Of a stretch of 64,000 bases of DNA, positions 33,274-44,874 are shown one piece after another. The stretch's first letter is position 1; every line of letters begins with the position of its first letter. The stretch covers positions 1,242,019-1,306,018 of the forward strand of contig BCKC01000007.1 in assembly GCA_001600455.1 (NCBI GenBank). Direction: 5' to 3'. Under the pieces are notes generated by a model, which was given only the letters and a program-made list of their open reading frames with translations, was not told the DNA's origin and did not search any database. The translations under genes and the position numbers were made by a program. Source of the DNA: Endocalyx cinctus (Eukaryota > Ascomycota > Sordariomycetes > Amphisphaeriales > Apiosporaceae).

Positions 33274-35565
33274 ATGTCCCAAGGATTGAAATTAATCCGG
33301 AGAGCTCATGATTACATTGCTCGGGCCCCAGCACTCTACCTACGATGCCAACCGTGTAACCATTGGTTTCAATTTCATCGACTGCCCAGACGAAAATGTT
33401 TCTCGACCGCTATTGAAACCCCCGAGTCACAGCCAGTAAGCAGCGGTAATATCAGTATCTGTAGGATCAACAAGGCAAGGAGAAAAAGAAGAATACAAAT
33501 AATAAGGAAAAAGCTCGAATCAGCCGAAGATGCCCGGGCCGTAATTGAGAGGTTCTCCTCTCCTAATCGGAGATTAGCCCTTAAGCAAATATATAAGGCT
33601 AGAAGAAGCCAAATGCCGAGGAATCTGGCTCTTACAAGGAGGCCGACATTATATGCTAAAAAGTACGCCTTACGCCGTAGCGTCTGGAAGTACAGAAAGA
33701 GTTTGGATAGGCAGCACCTCCACGACTTCGCCCGCGAAACAGCCAAGAAACCTGCCCACAACTGGAAGTCTACCTTGTCATTCATGCTAAGGAATACTTC
33801 AAATTTCGATCGATTGCTACAGCTAAAAGTTGTTATCGGTAAACAAGCCGCTGCTTCTGCCCGCGCTCTTTTTCCCACGTCAAAAGCCCATATGGTGTTC
33901 CGACAACGAAGGTATCAGTGCGTGATTTGGAGCGAACCCAAACCGGAAGACGAAACCCTGACACTGAGGATTTCAGGGTCCGAACAGGCAATTGTCAAGG
34001 CACTTTCGGAAATTGTCAAGTCTGTTGGTAAACTTACCGCCGTTCGGACCGATCATCCGACTCTCAAGCCCGTCTTGGCAGACGCATGGATGCCGATGAA
34101 AGATCGGGAACGAGCAATCAAGCTTCTAAACCGGGAAGGCGGCGTCTCTGAAGAAGACAGCACTTTGACGATAGAGGAAGACACGCCGGTATTTTCTAAG
34201 TATCGTAAATATACTCTGACCACGACAGCGGAGGAAATCCCCGAGCCCGACGTATGGACAAAGGAGTCCTTTGAGGATTATGTTGCCTCTTTAATTTATG
34301 GCGAGATCCCAAAGAACCTGGTCAAGTCGCTATATCCGGAGGGACACCAACACCAACACAAAGTTATTGCACTTCTGGTGAAGTTATTCAAGTCGGACCA
34401 TGCACGAATTGTGGCCTCCGTCCCAGCCCTTAAACTAGCCCTCAAATACATCCAGCAAAGGGGCAGGGGGTTTTATCCATCGGCACGTGAGCTGTTGCAC
34501 CAAGCCCAGCTAATGAATTTGCCCCTGGATGGAGAAACTTTCAGCCTTTTCCTCTACGGCGCATCTATGGCAGGAGATCTGAATCTGTTCAATAGCATAC
34601 TGAGAATGTCTGTTCAAAGAGGGTTTCAACCCGATGCTCGTGCCTGGCAGGCATTTCTAGGCATGATCCAGGATGTAGAGGTAAAACGCTACGTCGTGCA
34701 GGAGATGCGGAAAAAGGGACTCGACCGTGCCCAGTCGACGTTAATCCTCATAGGCAGAGAGATGGCTCTCACCGAGGTTAAGGAGGGTGTGCCGGAGAAT
34801 TTCGATATTTACAAGTTTGTGCTCGATAACGATTCAGAATATGGCCCTGCGTGGCTGGATACCGTGACGATCAACAAAATCCTCGATGAATTGGGAAGCC
34901 AAGGTCGGTTAGATGCATGCAAAGACCTGTTAAAGGGTTTAAATTCGAGCTCGCGCTGGGCGCCTGATGTGTGCGCTTTAAACACGATGATAACGCATAC
35001 GAGGTCAATTATGGAAAAGATTGATATAATGGAATTCATGTTGAAGAGCTGGCCATCTCTCAAGAAAGATGAAATCAGCTACAATTTACTCTTCGCGGCG
35101 GCTAGACAACGTAGACTGCCGAATATGCTGCATGTCATCTTTCACTATTCCACTTTGGAGAATCTCACGAGTACGAAAATCCGATGGTATTTAACCAAGA
35201 TACTACGGGAGGATAACAACAAGTTCACGAGAACGACCAATTTCTACAAGGAATGGGAAGGCGCGATCTTTGGCCCTGCCGAGCTCGCCGAGATCAAGGG
35301 GCCGAAGATGGAGAAAGGGAAGGAGAAGCTGAATTCGAACCTCATCGCGCAGAGGTACATGGAAAAGGCCCAAGGCATGCAGCCTCTCGCGACGTTCGAG
35401 GAGAAACTCCGAGAAGCCTATGTAATGGATTCGAGTATACATGATAAGACTTTGAAGGACCGCATGACGATGGATGCCTCGACGAGGGAGAAGTACATCG
35501 TGGATATACCCATGGTCAAACAAGAACTAACGATTCGTCATATACCATATAGGGTAAATATCTAG
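33274..35565 (+). CDS. mitochondrial pentatricopeptide-repeat-like protein (763 aa)
   Basis: A single exon; the first in-frame ATG is 33274 (MSQGLKLIRRAHDYIARAPA). The first ~45 residues are Arg/Lys/Ala-rich without acidic residues until residue 50, a typical mitochondrial presequence, and the next ~150 stay strongly basic. From about residue 395 to 640 the protein is helical with PPR-like units: FYPSARELLHQAQLMNLPLD, ETFSLFLYGASMAGDLNLFN, VTINKILDELGSQGRLDACK, VCALNTMITHTRSIMEKIDI and ISYNLLFAAARQRRLPNML. Fungal PPR proteins of this size act in mitochondrial RNA stability, processing or translation. I cannot assign the exact ortholog. The C-terminal ~110 residues are charged and end in a conserved-looking RHIPYRVNI. 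Confidence 0.75.
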   Translation: MSQGLKLIRRAHDYIARAPALYLRCQPCNHWFQFHRLPRRKCFSTAIETPESQPVSSGNISICRINKARRKRRIQIIRKKLESAEDARAVIERFSSPNRRLALKQIYKARRSQMPRNLALTRRPTLYAKKYALRRSVWKYRKSLDRQHLHDFARETAKKPAHNWKSTLSFMLRNTSNFDRLLQLKVVIGKQAAASARALFPTSKAHMVFRQRRYQCVIWSEPKPEDETLTLRISGSEQAIVKALSEIVKSVGKLTAVRTDHPTLKPVLADAWMPMKDRERAIKLLNREGGVSEEDSTLTIEEDTPVFSKYRKYTLTTTAEEIPEPDVWTKESFEDYVASLIYGEIPKNLVKSLYPEGHQHQHKVIALLVKLFKSDHARIVASVPALKLALKYIQQRGRGFYPSARELLHQAQLMNLPLDGETFSLFLYGASMAGDLNLFNSILRMSVQRGFQPDARAWQAFLGMIQDVEVKRYVVQEMRKKGLDRAQSTLILIGREMALTEVKEGVPENFDIYKFVLDNDSEYGPAWLDTVTINKILDELGSQGRLDACKDLLKGLNSSSRWAPDVCALNTMITHTRSIMEKIDIMEFMLKSWPSLKKDEISYNLLFAAARQRRLPNMLHVIFHYSTLENLTSTKIRWYLTKILREDNNKFTRTTNFYKEWEGAIFGPAELAEIKGPKMEKGKEKLNSNLIAQRYMEKAQGMQPLATFEEKLREAYVMDSSIHDKTLKDRMTMDASTREKYIVDIPMVKQELTIRHIPYRVNI

Positions 35566-36145
35566 TTTTTTAAGAGGTTTTATGGTAAGATTTTGTATAT
35601 ATATATATGTCATAGGTATATATAGCTCTACCAAATCTTCCTTGTATAATATAACGTAAATCAACTCAAATCCATTGGTCTTTATATATGATAATTATAT
35701 ATTGTAGAGCCTCTTTATTGTATACATAAACTACCAGGGCAGCAGGGGTCTAGATTGTGTCTGTGCTGGTTGACCCGCAGCATTGTTGATTCGCCTTCCC
35801 TAAAAGGTAGGCCATCAATATCCGATTTTCTTCCCATTCTTCCCATGTGACATGAAAATCATCCAAGCAGCCCAGTTCTTCTACTTTACAGTACACAGAT
35901 GGATCATAAACCATGAAAAAGGCTTTGAGTAAAACAGTGTAATTACCTGCTACCGCTATAGTACAACTTGGAGTTTAAGTACTTACCATTTCGGGCATTC
36001 TTGTTTTATGTCTCGTGCTCTCTTTTGTGCATTTTTGTCTTACATTTAAAATACATCTTTTCTCTTATATTTTGCCTGCACATTACTGGATATATCTGCT
36101 CGTACAGGAGTACTTAGGTACTTATGTAGGTATCCACCCACTATA
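35566..36145. other. intergenic, promoter of DUG1
   Basis: An AT-rich 580-bp gap between two genes on the same strand. It contains the PPR-gene 3' end and the DUG1 promoter and leader. A TATATATATATA run at about 35598-35608 is more likely microsatellite than promoter. Confidence 0.6.
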
Positions 36146-37900
36146 ATGCCCCGCACTATTCTCCCATCGACATCACCTACCTCTTTCTCATCCCTTCGTT
36201 TTTTAAACCATCATCCGCCCTACCATGCAATAACCTTTCCTTCATCTTCTACTTATTTTAAAAGTCGAGCTTCTCTTCTACCGTCTACAAGAAGAAGTTT
36301 TTTATCTTCACGCTACTTAAGTTTACCGTTGAATCGTCCGTCTCGCTCTGTCACGATTTACCCCACCTCGATAACAACCAGTGCATGTACTACTACCACC
36401 ATCAACCCTACCAAATCAACTAAAAGAACCTATCTTACCCCTGCGATCAAAGCCCACCAATCCCGAAAAATGGCTCCCAACCTCGACGGCTACTTCGACC
36501 AGGTCGACAAGCTATCGGCCACTTTTATCGACCGGCTCGCGAAAGCGGTAGCGATCCCCTCCGTGTCGGCCGAGGTGGCGCGGCGACCCGACGTCGTGCG
36601 CATGGGCGAGTTCCTGGCGTCGGAGCTCAAGATCCTGGGCGCCGAGGTGGAGCTCCGACCGCTCGGAAAGCAGCCGGACAAGCCGGACCTGGACCTGCCC
36701 CCCGTCGTCCTGGCGCGGTACGGCAGCGACAAGAGCAAGCGCACGATCCTCGTGTACGGGCACTACGACGTCCAGCCGGCCGAGAAGAGCGACGGCTGGG
36801 CCACCGAGCCCTTCACCCTCACCGTCGGTGACGACGGCCGCATGTTCGGGCGCGGCAGCACCGACGACAAGGGGCCCGTCCTCGGCTGGCTGAACGCCAT
36901 CGAGGCCCACCAGAAGGCCGGCGTCGACTTCCCCGTCAACCTGCTCATGTGCTTCGAGGGCATGGAGGAGTACGGATCCGAGGGCCTGGACGAGCTGATC
37001 ATGAAGGAAGGAAAGGGGTTCTTCGCCGACGCCGACGCCGTCTGCATCAGCGATAACTACTGGCTGGGAACGGAGAAGCCGTGCCTCACGTACGGCCTGC
37101 GGGGGTGCAACTACTACGGTATCGAGATCTCGGGCCCGGCCGCGGACCTGCACAGCGGCGTGTTCGGCGGCACGGCCCAGGAGCCCATGACGGACCTCGT
37201 CCGCGTCCTGGGTTCCCTGGTCGACACCCACGGCAAGATCCAGATCCCGGGCATCTACGAGCAGGTGGCGGCGGTGACTAAAGAAGAGGAGACGCTGTAC
37301 GATAACATCGCGTTCACGATGGAGACGCTGCACGAGTCCCTCGGCGCCAAGACGACCATCTTCGAGGACAAGAAGTCGACCCTGATGGCCCGCTGGCGGT
37401 ACCCTTCGCTGTCGGTGCACGGAGTCGAGGGAGCGTACTCGGCTCCGGGGGCCAAGACGGTGATCCCGGCGAAGGTGATCGGCAAGTTCTCGATCCGGAC
37501 GGTGCCGGACATGGACATCGAGAAGACGCACGCGGCCGTGTTCGCGTACGCGCGGGAGCAGTTCGCGCGGCTCGGCAGCAAGAACACGATGAAGGTATAC
37601 GAGCTGCACTCGGGCAAGTGGTGGGTCGCGTCGCCGAACCACTGGAACTTCCGGGCGGCCGGCAAGGCGGTCGAGCGGGTCTGGGGCGTCGAGCCCGACT
37701 TCACGCGCGAGGGCGGGTCCATCCCCGTCACGCTCACGTTCGAGCAGGCGACGGGCAAGAACGTGCTCCTCCTGCCGATGGGCTCCTCCACCGACGGCGC
37801 GCACTCGATCAACGAGAAGCTCGATAAGCGGAATTATATCGAGGGGATCAAGCTCCTGGGCGCTTATCTGCATTACGTGGCGGAGGAGCAGATGGTTTAA
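36146..37900 (+). CDS. DUG1: Cys-Gly metallodipeptidase DUG1 with basic N-terminal extension (584 aa)
   Basis: Dug1 is the M20-family zinc dipeptidase that splits cysteinylglycine in glutathione breakdown. The canonical protein begins at internal Met109 (base 36470, AAAATGGC context): MAPNLDGYFDQVDKLSATFI. Metal and catalytic motifs are intact: VYGHYDVQP, GRGSTDDKGPVLG, FEGMEEYGSEGLDE, ISDNYWLG, DLHSGVFGG, RTVPDM, TREGGSIPV and a terminal GAHSINEKL. From Met109 the length is about 476 aa, as expected for the family. In front lies an in-frame 108-residue segment from 36146 rich in Ser, Thr, Arg and Pro with no Asp or Glu, like a mitochondrial presequence. The canonical part is very GC-rich, suggesting high expression. 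Whether the extension is translated is open. Confidence 0.93.
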   Translation: MPRTILPSTSPTSFSSLRFLNHHPPYHAITFPSSSTYFKSRASLLPSTRRSFLSSRYLSLPLNRPSRSVTIYPTSITTSACTTTTINPTKSTKRTYLTPAIKAHQSRKMAPNLDGYFDQVDKLSATFIDRLAKAVAIPSVSAEVARRPDVVRMGEFLASELKILGAEVELRPLGKQPDKPDLDLPPVVLARYGSDKSKRTILVYGHYDVQPAEKSDGWATEPFTLTVGDDGRMFGRGSTDDKGPVLGWLNAIEAHQKAGVDFPVNLLMCFEGMEEYGSEGLDELIMKEGKGFFADADAVCISDNYWLGTEKPCLTYGLRGCNYYGIEISGPAADLHSGVFGGTAQEPMTDLVRVLGSLVDTHGKIQIPGIYEQVAAVTKEEETLYDNIAFTMETLHESLGAKTTIFEDKKSTLMARWRYPSLSVHGVEGAYSAPGAKTVIPAKVIGKFSIRTVPDMDIEKTHAAVFAYAREQFARLGSKNTMKVYELHSGKWWVASPNHWNFRAAGKAVERVWGVEPDFTREGGSIPVTLTFEQATGKNVLLLPMGSSTDGAHSINEKLDKRNYIEGIKLLGAYLHYVAEEQMV

Positions 37901-38418
37901 AGGAGAAGAGGAGAGAAAAGAAAAAAAAAAAAGGGAGGACACTTTTGTACATCTGTATTAACAAAACTATATTTTTTGTTTTGAACTCCGAACAATTCAG
38001 TACGGTATTTAGAACGGTAGTGGAATGCATGAATAAATCGTATAATTGAAAATGTACAAGTTGAGCTGTGCTGGTGAACTCGTAGGTGAGGTGAGGAATG
38101 GGAAGAGTCGGTAACGCTGCCGTTAGTATTGTTATGTGTGCCGTATAATTCACTTTTCTTCACTTCTAGTCCTTCTGCCGAGATTTCATTCAGCGTTCAT
38201 ATATTTTGTCAGTCTAGTTGCCTATTAAGTAGTGTTCGTGCAAGAAGGTCGATGCCTAGGTATGTATCTCTGACACCCTACCATTCTGTATGATATCCTA
38301 CACAATTTAACGTCAACCTGATGTCTTACATGTAGTTCCGTATGCCACAGCATTATCTATCGAGTCTTCTTCCTATTATCCGTATACACTCATATTCAAC
38401 CATCCTCTAGCTTCCAAT
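37901..38418. other. convergent 3' intergenic region
   Basis: DUG1 (plus strand) and the DUF7587 gene (minus strand) converge here. The stretch is AT-rich with a poly-A tract at 37920-37932. Nothing else is seen. Confidence 0.65.
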
Positions 38419-40042
38419 TCAATCCTGACTTCCATACACCTCTAGTATAGCCTCCTCTTCGTCTTTATACGGGACGCGCATGTACGTATACGGTCTGTCG
38501 GGATCGGAATCGAGATATACCGTGATGGGTGACTCGTGAACTTTGAGAACCGCCAGTGCTTTAAGATAGCGACGCAGTTCTTTACCCGTATTACGATCTG
38601 TCTGTAGCTTTGAGGAGCGCAGTATTTCGTACATCATGAGTCGCTCCTCTGTTCTTATCCGTTAATATGGTTTACGACGAGGAATACTATGAAAATAATA
38701 AGAAGAAGAAGGGATACTCACGTGGAAACAAAGCCCGTCTCAACGGCCGATCTCGAGCGCTTAGCACAAGTACGGCGATCTCTAGAGAGGAAAAGGTTGG
38801 AAAGCACGTTTTGGCTAGGGTTATTGCTGTTCGTATATCATCGCGAGACGGGACTTGCGGCAGCGACAACTCCTCATCGGCTTCCCCCGCGAGGCGAGCG
38901 TGGAAAACCGCTCTGGAGAATTGCGGATATAATGTGGAAAGTCCGCTCTGCTTCAGGTATTCCAGAGAGAAGACGCAAGATTTCCCCTCGTGCTTGACAA
39001 CTCCCTGGGACAGATAGCACCCCTGATGTTGAAACTCGGATTTCAATATATTATGCACAAGGCTGTCTTTTCTGGCTTTGCCACTATAAGCGTCGTACAA
39101 CTTCCCTCTCTGGACGAATTGGCCGACGGGAAATCTTCTGGTATCGACGACGCATATTTTCACGTCTATATCCACGCAATGGTAGCGTTCTTTGATTATA
39201 GAGGCGTTGTCGATCGCGGATTCGAGAGAAGGCGCCCAGATGACGAAATTATCCGGTATAGCGGGTTCCTCGAAACGAAGTGATTGATTGATTCTCAACG
39301 TGACGTCGGAAATCTTCATGGATAGAATGTCTTCTTTCGCCGTAGGAGAGCCGTGCAAGGCGGCCCACGATACCACGATCTTGTCCTCGATATTCTCCGA
39401 AGAGCCCGGAGGAAATACTTTAAATAAGTAAGGGGGTAGAGCATCGAGTAGGAAATCAAACGACGTGAATTCTTCGCTAGCGCTTGGATTGAATAGGGTC
39501 GCCTCCGTAGCATCGTATGCCTCGGCCGTAATAAGTCGGGGATTATGATTCTCCGGGGTCCTCAACTCTCTTTCCACGGTGCTAAAATACTCCTCGAAGG
39601 CGCTCGAGTTCTCCGAATAGGCACGACCAGTATTCTTCGAGGAACGAGCCTTCCTGGTATGGAGACCGGATAAGAATTTCAAAGTTCGGCCGTCGTCGGT
39701 ATCGGGCAGCCCGTGCCACAGTCCCAGCAGAACGTGCTCGGAAGCGTCTTCGCATTCGGCAACGGCGCGTCGAAAATCGTCCCCGCGCTGGATCATCTCG
39801 TTCTTCTTGCGGTAGAACCACCGCATTAAGGGGGTCGCGGATTCGAGCGTCTCTTCGGGGTACGGCTTCTCCAGAAGCGGCGCGGCGGAAGCCGATATCG
39901 ATCGAAGGTCGGCGAGACCGGACAGATACGACCAGACTTCGTTGAAGTTGCGAAAATCTGGTCCGTCGTTTGCTGGATTGGATTTGTGGTTGTTGCTTGC
40001 GCTCTCGGCGGAAGTTGCCGGGGTATGAGCATGATCTTCCAT
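38419..40042 (-). CDS. DUF7587 domain protein (516 aa, two exons)
   Basis: Exons are 40042-38722 and 38648-38419, with a 73-bp intron (donor GTGAGT; acceptor after AACAG) joining in phase 1 to read LFPQERLMMYEIL. Residues of about 200-320 match the fungal DUF7587 pattern: LPPYLFKVFPPGSS, then FVIWAPSLESAIDNA, and a VDIDVKICVVDT strand followed by LYDAYSG. The N-terminus holds a helical region (MRWFYRKKNEMIQRGDDF) seen in relatives. The C-terminal exon is predicted mixed helix/strand and ends in an acidic tail. Such proteins are common in expanded, variable fungal families with no known function. No signal peptide or membrane helix is seen, so it is probably cytosolic. Confidence 0.72.
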
Positions 40043-40806
40043 CGCGAGGACAGAAAGAGTTAACCGACAGCTGTTGACGAGAAAAGAGGTCGACGTAGAT
40101 CAATCTGCAATTTTTGATTAGAACTGAAAAGCCGAAGATGAAGAAACATAGAAAATAATAATACCTTTGATAACTAGGAATATCTTCAGGGCGACCAGTT
40201 AGAAGTCCAGCCGGGTCATCTAGATTCAGTACGTACCACAAAGATGCCTTAGTATCTCAACAAGTACTTGTGATTAAAATGAAATGAGAGAGCTGATAAA
40301 TTCAAGGAAAATCAAAGGCTGGATGGATAATGGTACTTACCTCGGATGAGGCGACTACTAGATGCTAGTCAGAAGAAGTTCGCAAAAGTGGTGATTATTG
40401 CTTGGTGAAGAATTAAGAGAAAAATAACATAAATATAAATAGGAGATAAATCCTAGATATAAAAGATCTTCAATTTCTCACGATGAATATAGGGAAAATC
40501 AAATTCATTTGGTACCTTCAGTAGGTAAACAAATATGGTGGACGCTGTTTGTGCGGTGTTAGGTGGTGTAATCAATATTAGCGAAGAATCACCCTCCCAA
40601 TAATAACTGCACCTTCCTGAAGATTGCATTATCTACAGCGGTATTAGAAAAAGACTACTCTCTCCATGTATTTTGACGGTACCTAGAGATTGGTTCCCAT
40701 ACCCCCTAAATTAGAATGCATTAATGTATATCGATTTCATATATGTATAGGGTCCATTCTATACTTTCTTCTATAACCCTCTCCCCATCAAGGTCTCTCA
40801 CCCACT
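40043..40806. other. intergenic, promoter of the DUF7587 gene
   Basis: This 764-bp AT-rich stretch lies between the start of the DUF7587 gene and the 3' end of the hemerythrin-like gene. No RNA gene or extra ORF is supported. Confidence 0.6.
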
Positions 40807-42054
40807 TCACTCCAGAAACGGCAAATCCCTCGGCCTCCCCCAGCAATCGCAAGGCAAGAATCTCCAAGAAGCCTCGTGCCTGAGCGAGAGCTTATCGGCG
40901 ATAGCGTGAACGGCGAGGACCGAAAGTCTCGGCCACGTATCCATCGTCTTACCCGACGCCTCGCCGCCTCCGCCTCCGCTTCGGCCAGGCGCTTGTTTCT
41001 GGTAAGTAACGTCTCTCAGGCGAACCATCATCGGCGGTACCACGAACGGGTCCGCGTCGTTACTCGCCCTGGCCTCGCACGACTGGTACGCGTGCAAGAG
41101 GGCCGAGGCCGGACCGTCTCCGTTATGACCACCGTTACCATGACTACTACTTACGGCCGTCCCGTTCGCCTGCTGACAGAGGTCCCGAAGCCGCATCACC
41201 ATGGTGACCTGGCGCGCGAGGTGAGGGATCAGCGCCTCGGCTAAGACGCCCAAGTCGCGTCTCAGGAGGGAAGCGTCGTACGCGTCGACGCGGGCCTCGA
41301 ACTCGGCGACGGTGGCGAGCGTGCGCTTCAGCAGCGGCGATATGGCGTCTTCGCCGCCGTCGGAGGAGGAGGAGGTCGGGCAGGCGAGGGAGCCGTGCTC
41401 GAGGAGGAGGATGGACTCGAAGGCCGGGAGGAGCTTCTCCTCCTTCGTGACGTGATGGGCTAGGACCCAGCCGGCCCAGGCGCGCGCTAGGAACAGGAAG
41501 CTGGCGATGTCGGAAGGGTCGCGCACGAAGGGCGCTTGGAGGTAGATGGCGTTGAGACCGCGGATCATGGCGTTGTGGATGTTGGCTAGCTCGTCGGCTA
41601 TGTGAGCCGCTGGGTGGATGACCTGGAAGAGAAGTTAATTACTGATTCTTTTCCCCTATTTACTCTCTCGACTATCGTTAACAGCGTGGACAGAGTCGAA
41701 GAAAAAGCTAAGCGACGTTATATGATAATGACACCAGGCAATAATGATCATACTTGAGATATTAAAAAGAAAGGGGGGGGGGATTCAAATGTATCTGATC
41801 TGCATTGACGAATACTAAACTTCATATAAGTTGAATCACAAAGATAGACATACCTGTTGCGTTTTGGACGGTGTCTCGAGAAGCGGGAACGGTTCGTCCG
41901 CCCACGGTTTCTGACCGCTAACGTCGGCGACGGCTTTGCCCTTTTCCTCAGCTGACGGAGTCCTTGATGGACTCGAACGGGCGGCCGAAGTGTTTCTAAA
42001 CTGAGGAGAGCTTCCTCTTCCAGCATGCGCAGGAAACCTACTTGTCGTCGCCAT
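40807..42054 (-). CDS. Hemerythrin-like domain protein (338 aa, two exons)
   Basis: Exons are 42054-41854 and 41622-40807. The intron has donor GTATGT and acceptor CCAG, phase 0, giving KTQQ then VIHPAAHIADELANIHNAM. The hemerythrin/HHE-type helical bundle is suggested by HPAAHIADELANIHN, ARAWAGWVLAHHVTKEEKLL with a following phenylalanine/glutamate pair, and LIPHLARQVTMVMRLRDL. These histidines and glutamates are placed like the di-iron ligands of the family. The first ~67 residues are Ser/Arg/Pro-rich and disordered. Fungal relatives are uncharacterised; oxygen or iron sensing is possible but unproven. No signal peptide. Assigned by motif layout. Confidence 0.7.
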
Positions 42055-43159
42055 GGTCGCCGTAGCCGGTGATGTCTTGCGGATGAAAAAATACGAGCAA
42101 GAAGTAAAAAGTGAGGTGTTACCCGATCTGTGAGACTAAACTATGTTGATTGCAGTATCGTCCAATTACTAACAGTTTTTTTTTTTTTTTTTGGTATGTG
42201 GTGAGATCAACTCGGAGAGGAAATATAAGCTGGAGATAACTGTCAGATAGGTTGGGGCTACGTCTTTCTCTGATCCGCTTGACGAGTATACAGGTATCCT
42301 TTAAAGGAGGTATACAAATTTATCTATTAACTACAGAGTAAGGGTCAGGGACCTGCTTATCAGAGAAAGGACAATGACTTATTGTATGGATAATATGCTT
42401 TTTTCTTCTTCTTCTCGTACATCTCGATAAAAACGGATACCGTGGAAGTTATGGGAATATTATATGCGAATCCTTTCCTTTTAGGCGCTTTCTATTTCCC
42501 TTTCTACTTCTCTTATGTATATGTATGCATGTTTGTGAGTGTACATGCATGATGCAGTTCATTGTTGTACAACCGCCACCATCAAGCTATCTATCTATCG
42601 ATTTTTTTTTCCCTCTGACTTCTTCCTTCCTTGCTGACAATTACCTCAAATGGTAATGATCAACAGGGTCCACGATAGGTGAGCTGTACGGGATCGTATT
42701 TCGGGATAGACTATTGGAAAAAGCCGCGGAGCCACAACTAAGATTAGAAGATCTTAGATGCCGCGTTCTTCGCTCGATAGTCTTTTATTTATTTGCCATT
42801 CTTTACTTTATCTCTCGCACTAGGAATGATATATGAAGGGATAATCCCGACAGCTGAATATATATATATGTACCACATGTCTGCCGAATGGGATATTGTG
42901 GGAACGCCAACCAGTGAATTTGGCCGGATATGATCTGCTAAACTCAGCTGATGTGGTCTCGACCTTGGGGGTTCCCTTACATTCTGCATAACTTGGGCTC
43001 GGCGGCTGAGATATTACTATTTATTCCATGTCATATTCACCAAAGCACTCACACACACACACACTAATCCAACCCCCCTCCTTCGCTATCTCTCATGCCC
43101 GAATTCAGAAACATACGAATAACCCCCCCTCCCCAACTGCCCCATAGCTTCTTTCATTT
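42055..43159. other. intergenic, promoter of the hemerythrin-like gene
   Basis: AT-rich, with poly-T at 42178-42192 and a CA run near 43049-43063. No coding segment is supported. Confidence 0.6.
43049..43063. repeat. CA dinucleotide microsatellite
   Basis: About seven tandem CA units, non-coding, 100 bases beyond the stop of the short-chain dehydrogenase gene. Confidence 0.85.
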
Positions 43160-44272
43160 TTAGTATTGCGAATGCATAACCGACGATCTTCCCCCGTCAT
43201 TAAGCAAGATCAGTCCATTACAGAACGCGCCGGCCCGGCTCGCGAGGTACAAGACGGTGCCGCCCATCTCCCCCTCGTCGCCGAAATGGCGGGCCGGGAT
43301 GTAATCCTTGTGACCGAACGGCTCGGTACCGGGATCCCTGCCGTTGACGACATTGGTCGTCATTTCCGAGGGGAAGTCTTTTGCACGTGCGTGACGAATT
43401 TAGCCGAATGGATCTAAGCGAAGCCGAAAAAAAATAGAAGGGGATGGAAGACGAAAAAAAAAAAAAAAACTTACACCCCGGAGCCAGTGCGTTAACCCTA
43501 ATCTCGTACTTGGCCAGGTTCGTACTCGCCTGCTTGACCAGGTGCGCCACGGCCGCCTTGCTAGCCAAGTACGCGGGATCATCCTGTGAGTCCCTGCTAT
43601 AAGCAGAAACACTACTATTGACGATAACATGACTTTGAATAGACGGGACATCCGATCCCTTCTTAAGCGGCGCGCCGAAGGCTCCCTCTTCTCCGCGTAC
43701 GGCGTTCTTATTCCCATTATCGAGCAGCTCGAGAAAAGCGGTCATGGTGAAGAACGCGGCGGTCGTGTTGACCTCGAAGTTCCGCGCGAACCCGTCCGCG
43801 TCGGCGTCCGCGAACATCGCTTTCCTGAGCGCCGATATGCTCAGCGAAGGGTCGTACCGGCAGCTGGACTTGTGCACGCCCGAGTTCGCCACCAACAAAT
43901 TCACGTACCCTTCGTCGGCCGCGACCAGGTCGACGGCCGATTGCAGGGACGTCTTGGACGTCACGTCGCATTGTACCGGGACTAGGCACGGGTGGTGGGA
44001 CGCGGCCGAGTCGAGCGCTTCCTGGCGGCGTCCTAGGATGTACACTTTCTTGGCGCCGGCGCCGGCGAGGGCCCGGGCTGTCATGAGGCCGATACCTGGG
44101 TTATCCTCTCGTGGTTAGTTTCTAGGTCTCGGCAGTGATGTGTATATTCGACGAGAACGCCATGATTTCCCCTGCTGCGTATGAAGAAAATGTATGCTTG
44201 CCACTTACCCGTCGCGCCACCAGTGACTACGGCCACCATGCCGTTGACTCGGAATAAAGTTGATGAATCCAT
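43160..44272 (-). CDS. Short-chain dehydrogenase/reductase (300 aa, three exons)
   Basis: Exons are 44272-44209, 44095-43475 and 43377-43160, all joining in phase. The Rossmann cofactor motif TGGATGIG is split by intron 1 (residues 17-24). The NSG variant of the NAG motif lies at 92-94, and the catalytic triad is Ser in VIVNSSVSAYS with Tyr197 and Lys201 in PAYLASKAA. The fold continues with VNALAPGYFPSEMT across intron 2 and ends with GMLILLNDGG-like strand GLILLNDGG. The ARG pair in GRRQEAL after strand 2 suggests NADP(H). The protein is a cytosolic classical SDR; the substrate cannot be told from the sequence. Neighbours give no pathway clue. Confidence 0.88.
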
Positions 44273-44874
44273 TTCTGATATCTGATATAAAAACGAAGAG
44301 ACGGAGGTTAAGTTGGTACTGTTTTTCTACATTGAAAATTTGAATTCGGAAGCATCATGAAGAAACCTTGGTATTTAAGCCGGATAAATATATTAAATCG
44401 CACTCTCTGCTGCGATTGAATGCGGCCGCTTCACGGTTCAAGAATAGGTATTAAGGCGCTTTAAGTCCGCCGGCTTGGCAGTTACTATGTGTATTTGGCG
44501 GGTCCCCATTCTTAAAGCCGACGGAGGTTGTCCGCTAGAGCTCCATATACGATGTAGTCACCTTGTCTAGACCACACGGAATTACTTGTACCGCAGCTTC
44601 ATAAGATTCCATGAGTAGGATTAGTGGGACCCATGTAGAGTTACTGGGTGAGGCCTTTGTTTCATGAGACATGGTTCAAAAGATATTTGTATATTTTTTT
44701 TATGTGATTATATACCATAAATTCAGTTACCCCTGCCTCCTGTTTCGACCCGAACTCGCATATTGTGGTAGGGGAACCAAGAAAAAAAGCTAGATTTGGT
44801 CCCCCCTTTGGAATTGTCCATTCTGGATGCTAGTCATAATAGCCTTTAGAGGCCGTATGTAGAAGAAGGAAAAC
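44273..44874. other. intergenic between SDR and DysF genes
   Basis: 602 bp; the promoter of the SDR gene must lie near 44273-44600, and the remaining bases are the 3' region of the DysF gene. No ORF is supported. Confidence 0.6.

Noticed and set aside
36512..37942. 476-codon antisense ORF opposite DUG1
   Set aside because: It mirrors the GC-rich third positions of DUG1, has Arg/Val/Leu/His-rich composition and no domain; DUG1 on the plus strand explains the conservation.
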